In this document: piece by piece, positions 1 to 8,175 of the stretch
Numbering within the stretch: the first letter of the stretch is position 1
How the letters are laid out: every line of letters begins with the position of its first letter
From: Robertmurraya_A mangrovi
GTDB taxonomy: Bacteria; Bacillota; Bacilli; Bacillales; Cytobacillaceae
DNA length: 64,000 bases
Assembly: GCF_034427655.1 (NCBI RefSeq)
Contig: NZ_JAXOFX010000010.1
Span: 62,001 to 126,000 of the forward strand
Direction of reading: 5' to 3'
Notes under the pieces: generated by a model
What the model saw: only the letters and a program-made list of their open reading frames with translations
Database searches by the model: none
Told to the model about the DNA's origin: nothing
Made by a program: the position numbers and the translations under genes

Positions 1-197
1 TTATGTCGCAAAAAGAAAGAAAATGACGTTTTCCCCGCTAATTCACTTTTCAAGGTCCTTTCGTCTCTATGTGTGTTTTCCCGAAAAAATCGAATTTAAT
101 CCCCATCTTTAATTAACAACCTAAATAAAGGAAGTCATTTAGGGAATACTACAAAATATTCATCATGAAAGGTTATTAAGAATAGGAGGGTAAATTA

Positions 198-1871
198 GTG
201 GCAAACAATGAAAATACATTATCCTTTTTTGCTTTAGGCGGTTTAAATGAAGTCGGGAAAAATATGTATGTGGTCCAGTATGAAGACGATATCTTTGTGA
301 TTGATTGTGGTGGAAAATTTCCAGATGAATCTTTATTAGGAATTGATTTAATTATCCCAGATATGACGTATTTGGAAGAAAATCGCAATAAAATTCGTGC
401 ACTCATTGTTACACACGGACATGAGGATCACATTGGCGGAATCCCTTATTTTTTAAAAAAATTGAATGTCCCTATATATGCAACAAGATTTACACTCGGA
501 CTAATTGAATTAAAATTAGACGAACATCGCCTTAGAGGGGATACAAAACTAGTAACGATAGACTCAGAATCTAAGCTTGAGTTCGGTGAAACAAGCGTTT
601 CATTTTTCAAAGTTAGTCACAGTATTCCTGACTGTCTAGGCATTGTTTTTCACACTCCTGAAGGAAATGTCGTCCATACGGGGGACTTTAAATTCGATTT
701 AACACCTGCCAACAACCAATATTCAGATATACATAAAATGGCTGAAATCGGCAGAAACGGTGTCTTAGCTTTAATATCGGAGAGTACAAATGCTGAACGA
801 AAAGGATTAACTCCATCTGAGCAAATGGTAGGAAACCACATGGATGAAGCCTTTTTAAAAGCGGAAGGAAAAATCTTTGTCTCTACCTTTGCTTCTAATA
901 TTAACCGTGTTCAACAAGTCGTCGAGTCGGCAATCAAAACGAATCGGAAGCTTGCCTTGCTTGGACGTAGTATGGTGAACGTAGTTTCTGTTGCTATTGA
1001 AAGAGGATATTTGACTCTGCCAGAAGGAATGTTGATCGAGCCTCACGATGTGGACAATTTTGCTGCAAACAAAGTCGCTATTCTCTGTACAGGAAGCCAA
1101 GGAGAGCCAATGGCCGCTCTTGCCCGCCTCTCTACTGGAAACTATCGTGATGTAACCGTTTATCCTGGAGATACCGTTATTCTAGCGGCCTCCCCTATTC
1201 CTGGAAATGAAAAAGCGGTATCCCGTATCATTGATAATTTGTTCCAGCAAGGAGCAAAAGTCATTTATGGTTCTGGCAGTACTACAGGCATGCATGTTTC
1301 TGGACATGGCTATCAAGAAGATTTAAAACTGATGCTAACATTAATGCAACCAACCTATTTTGTTCCTATTCATGGGGAATATCGTATGCTTCATCATCAT
1401 CGCTTGCTTGCAGAGTCTGTCGGAGTAGAAAAAGGAAATACCTTTATTATGCGAAATGGTGATGTCCTAGATATTAGAAATTCTGTTGCCCGTCAAACGA
1501 GAAATATCCCAGCTGGAGACACTTATGTTGACGGGATAAGCGTTGGTGATGTAGGAGCAATCGTGCTCCGCGACCGTAAACAACTTTCTGAAGATGGAAT
1601 GTTAGTCATTGTTTTAACACTAAGCAAATCAGAGCGTAAAATTATCTCTGGTCCTGACACGATTACGCGTGGGTTTGTGTACGTTCGTGACTCCGAAGAC
1701 TTATTAAAAGAAGTAAACAACCTAGTGAAGAAAACCATCCATGATCTAAACGAGGAAAATGTCCGTCAGTGGAGTGTCATGAAACAAAACATTAAGAAGT
1801 CTGTAGGACAATATTTGTTCCAGCAGACGAAGAGAAAACCGATGATTCTCCCGATTATTATTGAAATTTGA
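198..1871 (+). CDS. rnj: Ribonuclease J (metallo-beta-lactamase/beta-CASP RNase)
   Basis: RNase J family exo/endoribonuclease for mRNA turnover and 5' end processing in the cytoplasm; 557 aa, the usual full length. The zinc motif HGHEDHIGG supplies H73, H75, D77 and H78; VHTGDFKFD carries a further metal ligand; the beta-CASP region and the late FVPIHGEYRM motif are present, and the chain ends in the family-typical MILPIIIEI. The start is GTG with TAGGAGGG about 7 nt upstream. Bacilli usually have RnjA and RnjB; from memory the stretch GVLALISESTNAE is nearer RnjB, but the paralogue cannot be fixed here, and a third RNase J is possible. The common SDSTN motif reads SESTN. It is transcribed alone and closed by a hairpin just after the stop. 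Confidence 0.93.
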   Translation: MANNENTLSFFALGGLNEVGKNMYVVQYEDDIFVIDCGGKFPDESLLGIDLIIPDMTYLEENRNKIRALIVTHGHEDHIGGIPYFLKKLNVPIYATRFTLGLIELKLDEHRLRGDTKLVTIDSESKLEFGETSVSFFKVSHSIPDCLGIVFHTPEGNVVHTGDFKFDLTPANNQYSDIHKMAEIGRNGVLALISESTNAERKGLTPSEQMVGNHMDEAFLKAEGKIFVSTFASNINRVQQVVESAIKTNRKLALLGRSMVNVVSVAIERGYLTLPEGMLIEPHDVDNFAANKVAILCTGSQGEPMAALARLSTGNYRDVTVYPGDTVILAASPIPGNEKAVSRIIDNLFQQGAKVIYGSGSTTGMHVSGHGYQEDLKLMLTLMQPTYFVPIHGEYRMLHHHRLLAESVGVEKGNTFIMRNGDVLDIRNSVARQTRNIPAGDTYVDGISVGDVGAIVLRDRKQLSEDGMLVIVLTLSKSERKIISGPDTITRGFVYVRDSEDLLKEVNNLVKKTIHDLNEENVRQWSVMKQNIKKSVGQYLFQQTKRKPMILPIIIEI

Positions 1872-1877
1872 TTGATG

Positions 1878-1910
1878 AGTCAGGTATCCCCCTTGGATAC
1901 CTGACTTCTC
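1878..1910 (+). terminator. Hairpin after rnj
   Basis: A perfect 12-bp stem (1878-1889 with 1895-1906) and 5-nt loop starts 7 nt after the rnj stop. The T tract is weak (cttctc). It may also stop the convergent minus-strand gene ending at 1940. Confidence 0.7.
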
Positions 1911-1939
1911 TAAGTAGGTTATTTACCTGATTTTAATGT

Positions 1940-2311
1940 CTATGATATAAAAGTAAATCCTGAATTTGTGTACACTTCCCAACCTTCGTATTGTAAACTA
2001 TCATGAAAAAGGTCTACTTGATATCCCTCTTCAAAAATGATACACAAGACATTGACATCACTATAAAACTTAATATCTATGATTTTTTTATAGAGCAGGC
2101 TATCTAATACACACGCTACTTCTTCAAGTTTTACCGAGTTGCGTAGATCTGTATAACCTAGTACCGTCTCTCCTGCTCGATGGAGTCTCCATGGGCACTC
2201 CACAGTCAGACCACCACTTTCGAATTGCATTTCAAAGGGATAGGGTGTACCAAGCTTGTAACTTAACACTAAATCTCCAATCAGTTCCATTAATTCTTTT
2301 GGTATTTGCAT
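1940..2311 (-). CDS. Conserved hypothetical protein, probably TetR-controlled
   Basis: Protein of about 123 aa that I do not recognise with confidence; the pattern with LTVECPWRLHR and a short acidic/hydrophobic C-terminal half recalls small DUF6188-like proteins. No signal peptide or TM segment. An ATG at 2323 is directly abutted by AAAAGGG, which is too close, so the ATG at 2311, about 11 nt downstream of AAGGGATGA, is preferred. A palindrome matching the operator of the adjacent TetR gene lies about 35 bp upstream, so it is probably a target of that regulator. Confidence 0.6.
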   Translation of the reverse strand: MQIPKELMELIGDLVLSYKLGTPYPFEMQFESGGLTVECPWRLHRAGETVLGYTDLRNSVKLEEVACVLDSLLYKKIIDIKFYSDVNVLCIIFEEGYQVDLFHDSLQYEGWEVYTNSGFTFIS

Positions 2312-2346
2312 ACAATTTCTCATCCCTTTTATAAATTTTCAGATAT

Positions 2347-2360
2347 CTATCAAATGATAA
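2347..2360. promoter_or_regulatory. TetR operator candidate 2
   Basis: CTATCA-AA-TGATAA, a near-perfect palindrome with the same TATCA-N2-TGATA core as the site in front of the tetR gene (3031-3044). It lies between the tetR stop and the start of the 1940-2311 gene. Confidence 0.6.
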
Positions 2361-2390
2361 GTTTTGATCAAATAAATATGATTTGCCTGC

Positions 2391-3005
2391 TTATTTTGGA
2401 GCCAAACCATATAAAAGGATATTGGTGAATAATCTTGCCTGTTCTTCTGCTCGCTTTTCTATCTGTATTTCAGGCGAACTCGGATCTGAAGGCGGGTATG
2501 CTTTAATTAAATTTAGCAAAAGCATCGATAATGAATCAACGGTGGTATGATATTCAGAAGGATGTCTAATCTCCCCTTTATTCATTCCTTTTTCTAATAC
2601 GGTTGAAATAGGAGTTAAGTAAGCGGCTTGCCACCACTGAAAAATCATTCCTCTATGCTGCTCAGCTAATTCATGGCGAATATCATGTTCCATTTGGCTT
2701 AAATCCTTAGGTACATGAAGTAAAAGGTGATACGAAATTTGAAATAAACATTCTTCAAGATCCTCATGATTTGAAATCACTTGATCTAACTGGTTTTTTG
2801 TTTCCAATAGCTCGGTTCTAAGAACTTCTAGATAAATGGCTTCTTTATTTTCAAAATAATGATATAGAGTGGGTTGTGTGATTTGACAAGCAGTAGCAAT
2901 TTTTCTAGTAGAAACGGCTCGATATCCAAGCTCCATAAATAAATCCCGTGAAACTTTAACAATCAAGTGTCTAGTCTCTATTCCATCTCTTCGCTTGTGC
3001 CTCAT
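2391..3005 (-). CDS. TetR/AcrR family transcriptional regulator
   Basis: DNA-binding repressor of about 204 aa. The N-terminal HTH is clear: STRKIATACQITQPTLYHYF followed by NKEAIYLEVL, the TetR_N signature. The C-terminal ligand domain is divergent and its inducer cannot be told. The start is the ATG at 3005 because AGGAAGTG sits 6 nt upstream; a GTG 9 nt earlier would overlap the RBS. A near-consensus promoter with an operator at its start site lies upstream (3031-3075), so autorepression is likely. The divergent DinB gene and the downstream hypothetical gene are the natural regulon. Confidence 0.9.
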   Translation of the reverse strand: MRHKRRDGIETRHLIVKVSRDLFMELGYRAVSTRKIATACQITQPTLYHYFENKEAIYLEVLRTELLETKNQLDQVISNHEDLEECLFQISYHLLLHVPKDLSQMEHDIRHELAEQHRGMIFQWWQAAYLTPISTVLEKGMNKGEIRHPSEYHTTVDSLSMLLLNLIKAYPPSDPSSPEIQIEKRAEEQARLFTNILLYGLAPK

Positions 3006-3030
3006 GTTTTCCACTTCCTAAATCATAAAT

Positions 3031-3044
3031 CTATCACTTGATAG
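3031..3044. promoter_or_regulatory. TetR operator candidate 1
   Basis: CTATCA-CT-TGATAG, a perfect 6-bp inverted repeat. It covers the predicted tetR transcription start and the -35 region of a divergent promoter (TTGATA 3038-3043, 19 bp, TATAAT 3063-3068) facing the DinB gene. Confidence 0.7.
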
Positions 3045-3046
3045 AG

Positions 3047-3075
3047 AATATACAATTTAAAGTATAATATGTCAA
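3047..3075 (-). promoter_or_regulatory. Sigma-A promoter of tetR
   Basis: Read on the minus strand: -35 TTGACA (3070-3075), 17-bp spacer, -10 TATATT (3047-3052). The operator palindrome follows at once, the classical layout for autorepression. Confidence 0.75.
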
Positions 3076-3203
3076 TTAAATTGAGAAAAAGGTCGAAAAT
3101 TTACATGATGACTTTAAGTCACTCTACTCCTCCTTTTCCTCTTAATATAGTAAACTACTTATTAGGAAGATTTTTCAAAATCATAAGTGAGAAGAGGGTT
3201 TTT

Positions 3204-3674
3204 ATGGAACAAGTAGTGCTTAAACAGCTAGAAATTGTACGACAACTGACGGTCAATGCTGTTAAAGATTTGACTGAGGAAACGGTCGTTAAGATTCCAG
3301 AGGGTTTTAACAATCATATTAAGTGGAACCTAGGTCATATTTACTTAGTTCAAGAAAGATTTGCATTCTTCTTTTCAGGGGAACCAATGAATTTACCAGA
3401 AAACTTTGATCGCTTATTTGGCAGAGGAACAAAGCCAGCTGATTGGAATGAGGAAGTTCCAACACTAAGTGAATTACTCGTTCTTCTTGAAGAGCAACCA
3501 AAGCGTATCCAAGAATCTTTAAAGGGTCGATTAAATGAATCTGTAGAGAGACCTTATACTACAAGCAGTGGAGTCACATTGAGTACGATTGGGGAATTTA
3601 TTAACTTTTCCCTTTATCATGAAGGTTTACACCTTCATGCTATTAGTACGCTGAAGCGTTTTATTAATCGTTAA
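3204..3674 (+). CDS. DinB-superfamily protein
   Basis: 156-aa four-helix-bundle DinB/YfiT-like protein of the metal-dependent thiol-transferase/stress type. It has the early NHIKWNLGHIY segment (first His of the metal triad) and the late FSLYHEGLHLHAI segment (two His). The start is the ATG at 3204, with AGAAGAGGG 6 nt upstream; longer upstream reading is open but lacks an RBS. It diverges from tetR across a shared operator, so it is probably induced with it. Substrate unknown. Confidence 0.82.
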   Translation: MEQVVLKQLEIVRQLTVNAVKDLTEETVVKIPEGFNNHIKWNLGHIYLVQERFAFFFSGEPMNLPENFDRLFGRGTKPADWNEEVPTLSELLVLLEEQPKRIQESLKGRLNESVERPYTTSSGVTLSTIGEFINFSLYHEGLHLHAISTLKRFINR

Positions 3675-3680
3675 ATTAGA

Positions 3681-3713
3681 AGAATCGAGTAAAATTTACT
3701 CGATTCTTTTTAC
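3681..3713. terminator. Bidirectional terminator dinB / selB
   Basis: A 13-bp inverted repeat built on AGAATCGAGTAAA (3681-3693 with 3695-3707) followed by TTTT. It ends the DinB gene and overlaps the 3' end of the convergent selB gene. Confidence 0.8.
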
Positions 3714-5596
3714 TTTATCTTCCAAACCCGCTTGTTTTCTACTCTATCTGTCAATCCCATTGCGTCTAGTCTTTCTAGAAAGGGAATCATGTATTTTCGG
3801 GAAAGTCCTAGGATTTCTTTCGCTTGCCCTACTTCGAACTCGGATCCTGTCCCTTGCTTCAGTTGAGTGACTGCGTCAGAAAAAACATTCTCATGGTAGT
3901 AGAATTTATCATCCAATGAAACGACCTGGTTGCTTTCTTCTAAAAATCTTTTCAAATCAGGCACAAGGTGATCAGGGATTCCTGCTTTTTTTATATAGTC
4001 GGTTAAATATTCTGCCTTTAGTTTATCTTGTTTAAGAGCATCTAGCATATTTTCCGTGCGTTTCTGCCAGCTTTCTGGAACATGTGGTTCAAAATCTCCC
4101 GTGGAAACATACTGACCTTTCCTCTTGAATGTTTGTTTTAAAACCGCTTGTTCCACTACATAATCAAGTAGCGATTTTGGATAGTTTTTCTGAAGCGCTT
4201 GAAGAAGTTCGGCTTTATTTAATCCTTGTTTCATTGGATATTGATGATGATAGTCTCTCAATCGATCATATAAATCTTCTTCGATTTCTTCCATAACTCT
4301 CGTTAATGCGTATTCTTTTCCGTTATATAAATGGAATGGAGCTGCTAACAACTCATCTTTCAGTACTTCTTCCGTTAAGGCTGTTCGTTTCATTAACTCG
4401 TCGATGGTCAAACTCTTTCCTTCAACTAATGCTGCGATGATTCGATCAGAAGAAGACCCTTCTTTCTTACTTTCTAAGCTTTCAATCGTTTTCTCACCGA
4501 AACGATACTTTTCCCCTTTTGGATCAATGACCCATCCTCCACCAATCGTTTCTTGAGGACTTGGGCGTCTTAAAATAAATCGGTCTCCCCGCTTCGTTAC
4601 AATTTCCTCATCTAAACGGAGTTGGCAAAGAATCTCGCCATTCTCTTCTTTCAGCTCATTACGGTCAAAAAAGACGATTCTACCCATGACTTCTGCCGTT
4701 CCAATATGGCATTTAATCGGCATTCGTTGTTTAATCAAGTATTCAAGATTTTCAACTACACGAATGGCCACATCAATCGTTCTTGTTACGATAAAATGCT
4801 CCGAGGAAACTAAGACATCTCCTCTTTCTAGCTCGTCCTTATCCACACCGGCCAAATTAATGGCAGCTCTTTGACCAGCGTAGGCTCTTTCCGCAGGCTG
4901 GTGATGGACTTGTAATTGACGGGCTTTTACCGTTAACCCAGTAGGCATGACTTTTAGAGTTTGTCCTTCCTCTACCATTCCTTCATACACGGTACCCCGA
5001 ACAACCGTCCCTTGACCTTTCACGGTAAATACTTGATCGATTGGCAAACGAAAAGGGCCTTTTGCATCGCGCATATTTTGTTCTTTTAACGTATGTAAAA
5101 TAAGGGTTTTCAGCTCTTCAATTCCTTTATGCTCAAGACTGTCCACTAAGACGTAAGGGGAATGTTCAAAAACGGTCCCTTTCAATTCTTCAAAGATATC
5201 TTCATGTACAAGGTCAATAAATTCTTCATCAACTTTTGAAATCTTCGTGATGGCAACTAAACCTGTTTTTATTCCGAGGAAACCGAGGATTTCCAAATGT
5301 TCCTTCGTTTGTGGCATGACCCCTTCATCAGCGGCAACAACTAGAACCACTAAATCAATTCCTGCGACACCGGCAATCATCTGACGGATAAAGCGCTCAT
5401 GACCTGGAACATCAATGACGGAAACTTGGATTTCGTCGTCATCGTATAAGGGAGCAAACCCTAATTCTATCGAAATTTGTCTTTCTTTTTCTTCTTTTAA
5501 TCGATCGGTATCTATATTCGTTAATGCTTTCGTTAACGTTGTCTTCCCATGGTCGATATGTCCTGCCATTCCGATCGTAAAATACCTTTTATTCAA
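3710..5596 (-). CDS. selB: Selenocysteine-specific elongation factor SelB
   Basis: Translational GTPase that carries selenocysteinyl-tRNA to UGA codons with a SECIS hairpin; about 628 aa, as expected. G1 is GHIDHGKT, G3 is DVPGH, the EF-Tu-like domains 2-3 follow, and the C-terminal winged-helix repeats end in the SelB-type stretch LSRKYMIPFLERLD that contacts SECIS RNA. Two oddities: the G2-region Thr is Ser (RQISIELGFAP) and the G4 motif, TKxD in SelB, reads TKIS. GTG at 5605 overlaps the RBS AGAAGGTG; TTG at 5596, 6 nt downstream of AAGGTG, is the better start. No selA, selD or tRNA-Sec gene is nearby. Confidence 0.9.
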   Translation of the reverse strand: MNKRYFTIGMAGHIDHGKTTLTKALTNIDTDRLKEEKERQISIELGFAPLYDDDEIQVSVIDVPGHERFIRQMIAGVAGIDLVVLVVAADEGVMPQTKEHLEILGFLGIKTGLVAITKISKVDEEFIDLVHEDIFEELKGTVFEHSPYVLVDSLEHKGIEELKTLILHTLKEQNMRDAKGPFRLPIDQVFTVKGQGTVVRGTVYEGMVEEGQTLKVMPTGLTVKARQLQVHHQPAERAYAGQRAAINLAGVDKDELERGDVLVSSEHFIVTRTIDVAIRVVENLEYLIKQRMPIKCHIGTAEVMGRIVFFDRNELKEENGEILCQLRLDEEIVTKRGDRFILRRPSPQETIGGGWVIDPKGEKYRFGEKTIESLESKKEGSSSDRIIAALVEGKSLTIDELMKRTALTEEVLKDELLAAPFHLYNGKEYALTRVMEEIEEDLYDRLRDYHHQYPMKQGLNKAELLQALQKNYPKSLLDYVVEQAVLKQTFKRKGQYVSTGDFEPHVPESWQKRTENMLDALKQDKLKAEYLTDYIKKAGIPDHLVPDLKRFLEESNQVVSLDDKFYYHENVFSDAVTQLKQGTGSEFEVGQAKEILGLSRKYMIPFLERLDAMGLTDRVENKRVWKIK

Positions 5597-5670
5597 AACT
5601 GACACCTTCTTCTATGTTTCTCCTCTATCTAATGTAGCTTGAATGTTCATTTTGTTCAAGCTACGTAATG

Positions 5671-6471
5671 TCAATCTGCCATGAAAGCTCCCACCGCACC
5701 ACTAAATTCTCCATTCTCTAAAAAGTAGGCAGAGAACCCTAACGCTGTTGTGTAAGATTCAAGAGTTGTTTTTAATAGGGAATTTCCTATTAATGTATTT
5801 CCAATATAAACGATTTCGTTCACTTTATGTAATTTTGCTGTTTGCATGGTTAATAAGATTAGGGTCTCGGCCATCAGGTTGCTTAATGCTGCGATGCCAT
5901 CTTCAGGTTTAATGTCAGCCACTTTCCCGAAATTACTAGCGGTTAAATCTCCATTTATCGGTGGTTCTAGCGGGTGGTAAATATCTTTCACTAGCAAATC
6001 CACATTATTTTTATTTCCTAGACTCGAGAGTTGATTTAATTTAAAAAAATCTCGTTCGTTTGAGATTACATTCCCTAATCCAACAAATGTCCCTCCACCC
6101 ATTCCACTACCTAACACTCTTTCGTAGTGATCTCCATTGATTAAAAACCAAGAGGTACCTGTTCCGATATTAACTAAAAGGAATGGGCCTTTTATAGGAA
6201 GTGTGGATTGCTTGTTAAGGAACTGGGCTCCTTCGCATGTGGCTGTAAACTCTGGGATGATACGAGCTTCTGGTAAAAATGTCTGTTGAATAACTCCTGC
6301 TTTTCCACCTGTTAATCTCACTTGACTATGTGGAGCGAGAAACTTCAACCACTCGATAGCGGATTCCACTTGTGTGTAGTCATATTTTTTAAAATGAAGC
6401 TTTCCCTTTTGCTCATAGCACAATTTGATAAGAGAACCACCTGCGTCGATTCCGATTTTGGATTTTTTCAC
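5671..6471 (-). CDS. coaW: Type II pantothenate kinase
   Basis: Phosphorylates pantothenate with ATP, the first step of coenzyme A synthesis. 266 aa, near the usual length for the bacterial ASKHA-fold type II enzyme. GIDAGGSLIKL at the N terminus is the phosphate-binding loop; VNIGTGTSW and GSGMGGGTFVGLG are the other ATP-fold motifs. The GTG at 6471 is preferred because AGAAGGAG is 8 nt upstream; an ATG 27 nt earlier lacks an RBS. It lies upstream of selB on the same strand, about 75 bp away, possibly cotranscribed. Confidence 0.9.
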   Translation of the reverse strand: MKKSKIGIDAGGSLIKLCYEQKGKLHFKKYDYTQVESAIEWLKFLAPHSQVRLTGGKAGVIQQTFLPEARIIPEFTATCEGAQFLNKQSTLPIKGPFLLVNIGTGTSWFLINGDHYERVLGSGMGGGTFVGLGNVISNERDFFKLNQLSSLGNKNNVDLLVKDIYHPLEPPINGDLTASNFGKVADIKPEDGIAALSNLMAETLILLTMQTAKLHKVNEIVYIGNTLIGNSLLKTTLESYTTALGFSAYFLENGEFSGAVGAFMAD

Positions 6472-6546
6472 TGCTTCCGCTCCTTCTAATGTTTTCAAGC
6501 ACGTTTGCTTCTTAAGCTCTCTCCACTTTAGTTATTCCTCACCTTT

Positions 6547-7275
6547 CTAATAGTAAGACTCTTGTCTCATTTTCATTCTTTCACGTAACCAAAAAGGAAG
6601 GAACATCATAACAAACAAAGTAAAAGCAATTGCTTCTAACGAGAGAATATAATATGGATATGGACCAAGGTAGTCTAATAGAGAAGCGTTTGTAGGCTTT
6701 TGTGCGAGAAACATGTAGTTTCCTAGTGTTAATTTATTGGCTAGATAAGCAACCGCTGCTGCAACATTTAAAAATAAAAAAGCTTGCAGTAGTCCTCTCC
6801 ATGTCGGTTTGTACTTATGAACAAATACATAAAAAAGAGCAACCCAAATGATAAGCATATGAGTAAGGAAAAATTGAATAAATCGAAAATGCGGAAACCC
6901 TAAAAAAAGCTCAGGGGTAACTAACGCTTGCAGAGCTCCGGCTATTCCCAAAAAATAGACGATTTGAAAAAGTACTTTTGAGTTCGTTATAAGGAGCACA
7001 CAACATAAAAGTAAACTGATTGAACAGAGTTGGAGCGGAAGCGTGAATGACAGATCCCAAACTCCTCCCTTGAAAAGCCATATATGATACAAGGCTTCCA
7101 AACCGAAAAGCAAAATGAACATCGTATACCGGACGGTTTTTTCATACTTAGATAATGGGGTTCGGTACACGTATATCAGTATGGATATGAGTAGAAATAC
7201 AGCTAGGGTCACAAGGTGATACAAAGAAAAAATTTCAAATGGGTACGTATCGTATGAATGACCAAATAAGCTCAT
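6547..7275 (-). CDS. YwaF/TIGR02206-family integral membrane protein
   Basis: 242 aa with about seven hydrophobic segments and almost no soluble domain, in the pattern of the Bacillus YwaF (TMEM164-like, TIGR02206) family. Conserved-looking features are the early FSLYHL and central LPLQLCSISLLLCC segments and the AGALQALVTP loop. Function unknown. It sits between coaW and the Dph6-like gene, all minus strand with short gaps, so the three may share a transcript. Confidence 0.75.
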   Translation of the reverse strand: MSLFGHSYDTYPFEIFSLYHLVTLAVFLLISILIYVYRTPLSKYEKTVRYTMFILLFGLEALYHIWLFKGGVWDLSFTLPLQLCSISLLLCCVLLITNSKVLFQIVYFLGIAGALQALVTPELFLGFPHFRFIQFFLTHMLIIWVALFYVFVHKYKPTWRGLLQAFLFLNVAAAVAYLANKLTLGNYMFLAQKPTNASLLDYLGPYPYYILSLEAIAFTLFVMMFLPFWLRERMKMRQESYY

Positions 7276-7299
7276 TGTGTCCCCCTCTCCTTTACAACT

Positions 7300-7980
7300 T
7301 TATTTTTCTATCAGTTGAAAGTGTCTAAATTCTAACCTCTTGGTGGTTTCTAAAGCTATGAAGCTAGGCTCCTGCAGTTCAATTCTTTTTGTAAAAAGGG
7401 GTCCGTCATACACGAATGTGTGATATTCCCCCGCTTCCCCCATAGGACATACTTCCGTATTTAGTTGAATTTCTTCAAGGAATTTTTCGTCAAGTGGTTT
7501 ACCTAACCACGTGTCATCCAATACATCTTCTCGAACACGAATCACGACTGCTTGATAACCAGACTGTACAAACTTTTCTAGAGCAGACAGAGAGTCTTCT
7601 TTTTTCATCCAAAGTGGGTAAATGGCTGTTAAGTTGGCCTGGTCTGCTACTTTCTCTCCCCAATCTCTATGTTCATCTAAATATAAATCTCCGTAGGCAA
7701 TCCCTGTTATACCGTGTGTCTGTTTAAGCTCTTTTAGAGAATCGAAGAAGTTTTCAGTATAACTCTCAAACTGGCATTCTATAAAATGAACGGGAATATT
7801 TAAAGACTCTCCTTGTAACTTGATTAATTCCGTTCTCTCACCATGAGCAAAAGTCCTCCCTAACTCCTTTGGTACTGTCGTAACAAGAGAGACCACCTCG
7901 TAACCTTGTTCCATAAGTGTATGTAAAGCTAAGCAGCTATCTTTCCCACCGCTCCATGATAAAGCTATTTTTTGAGTCAT
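7300..7980 (-). CDS. Dph6-like ATP-pyrophosphatase (adenine nucleotide alpha hydrolase)
   Basis: 226-aa PP-loop enzyme. SWSGGKDS at the N terminus is the pyrophosphatase loop, and the C-terminal GEAGEYHTFVYDGPLF is the signature of the diphthine-ammonia ligase-like family. Bacteria do not make diphthamide, so the name given by homology is probably wrong for the reaction; an ATP-dependent amidation or thiolation of another substrate is likelier. The ATG at 7980 follows AAAGGATGA with about 9 nt; upstream in-frame codons lack an RBS. Confidence 0.85.
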   Translation of the reverse strand: MTQKIALSWSGGKDSCLALHTLMEQGYEVVSLVTTVPKELGRTFAHGERTELIKLQGESLNIPVHFIECQFESYTENFFDSLKELKQTHGITGIAYGDLYLDEHRDWGEKVADQANLTAIYPLWMKKEDSLSALEKFVQSGYQAVVIRVREDVLDDTWLGKPLDEKFLEEIQLNTEVCPMGEAGEYHTFVYDGPLFTKRIELQEPSFIALETTKRLEFRHFQLIEK

Positions 7981-8119
7981 AATTATGTCATCCTTTTTGT
8001 AAGAAAATTTGTACATTTATCATAACATGTTTGGGAGATGATGGTAGATAGGAAGTTTCGTATAAATTGTATTTGCCTACGCAAGTAGAGTTTGGCAATC
8101 TTGAATTTGGGCGAGTAAA

Positions 8120-8172
8120 TAGGAGTTTTTTTCAAAAAAAAGGAGGCAAAGTCCCTCTAGACTTTGCCTCTT
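8120..8172 (-). terminator. Terminator of the sbcDC operon
   Basis: An 11-bp perfect stem GAGGCAAAGTC (8143-8153 with 8160-8170), followed on the minus strand by a run of eight T. It lies just after the sbcC stop. Confidence 0.88.
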
Positions 8173-8175
8173 CCC

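Noticed and set aside
1..53. Minus-strand frame beginning with TTG at 53 and running off the left edge
   Set aside because: The putative RBS AAAGGACC leaves only about 3 nt to the TTG and too few codons are visible; could be the start of a divergent gene, but unsupported.
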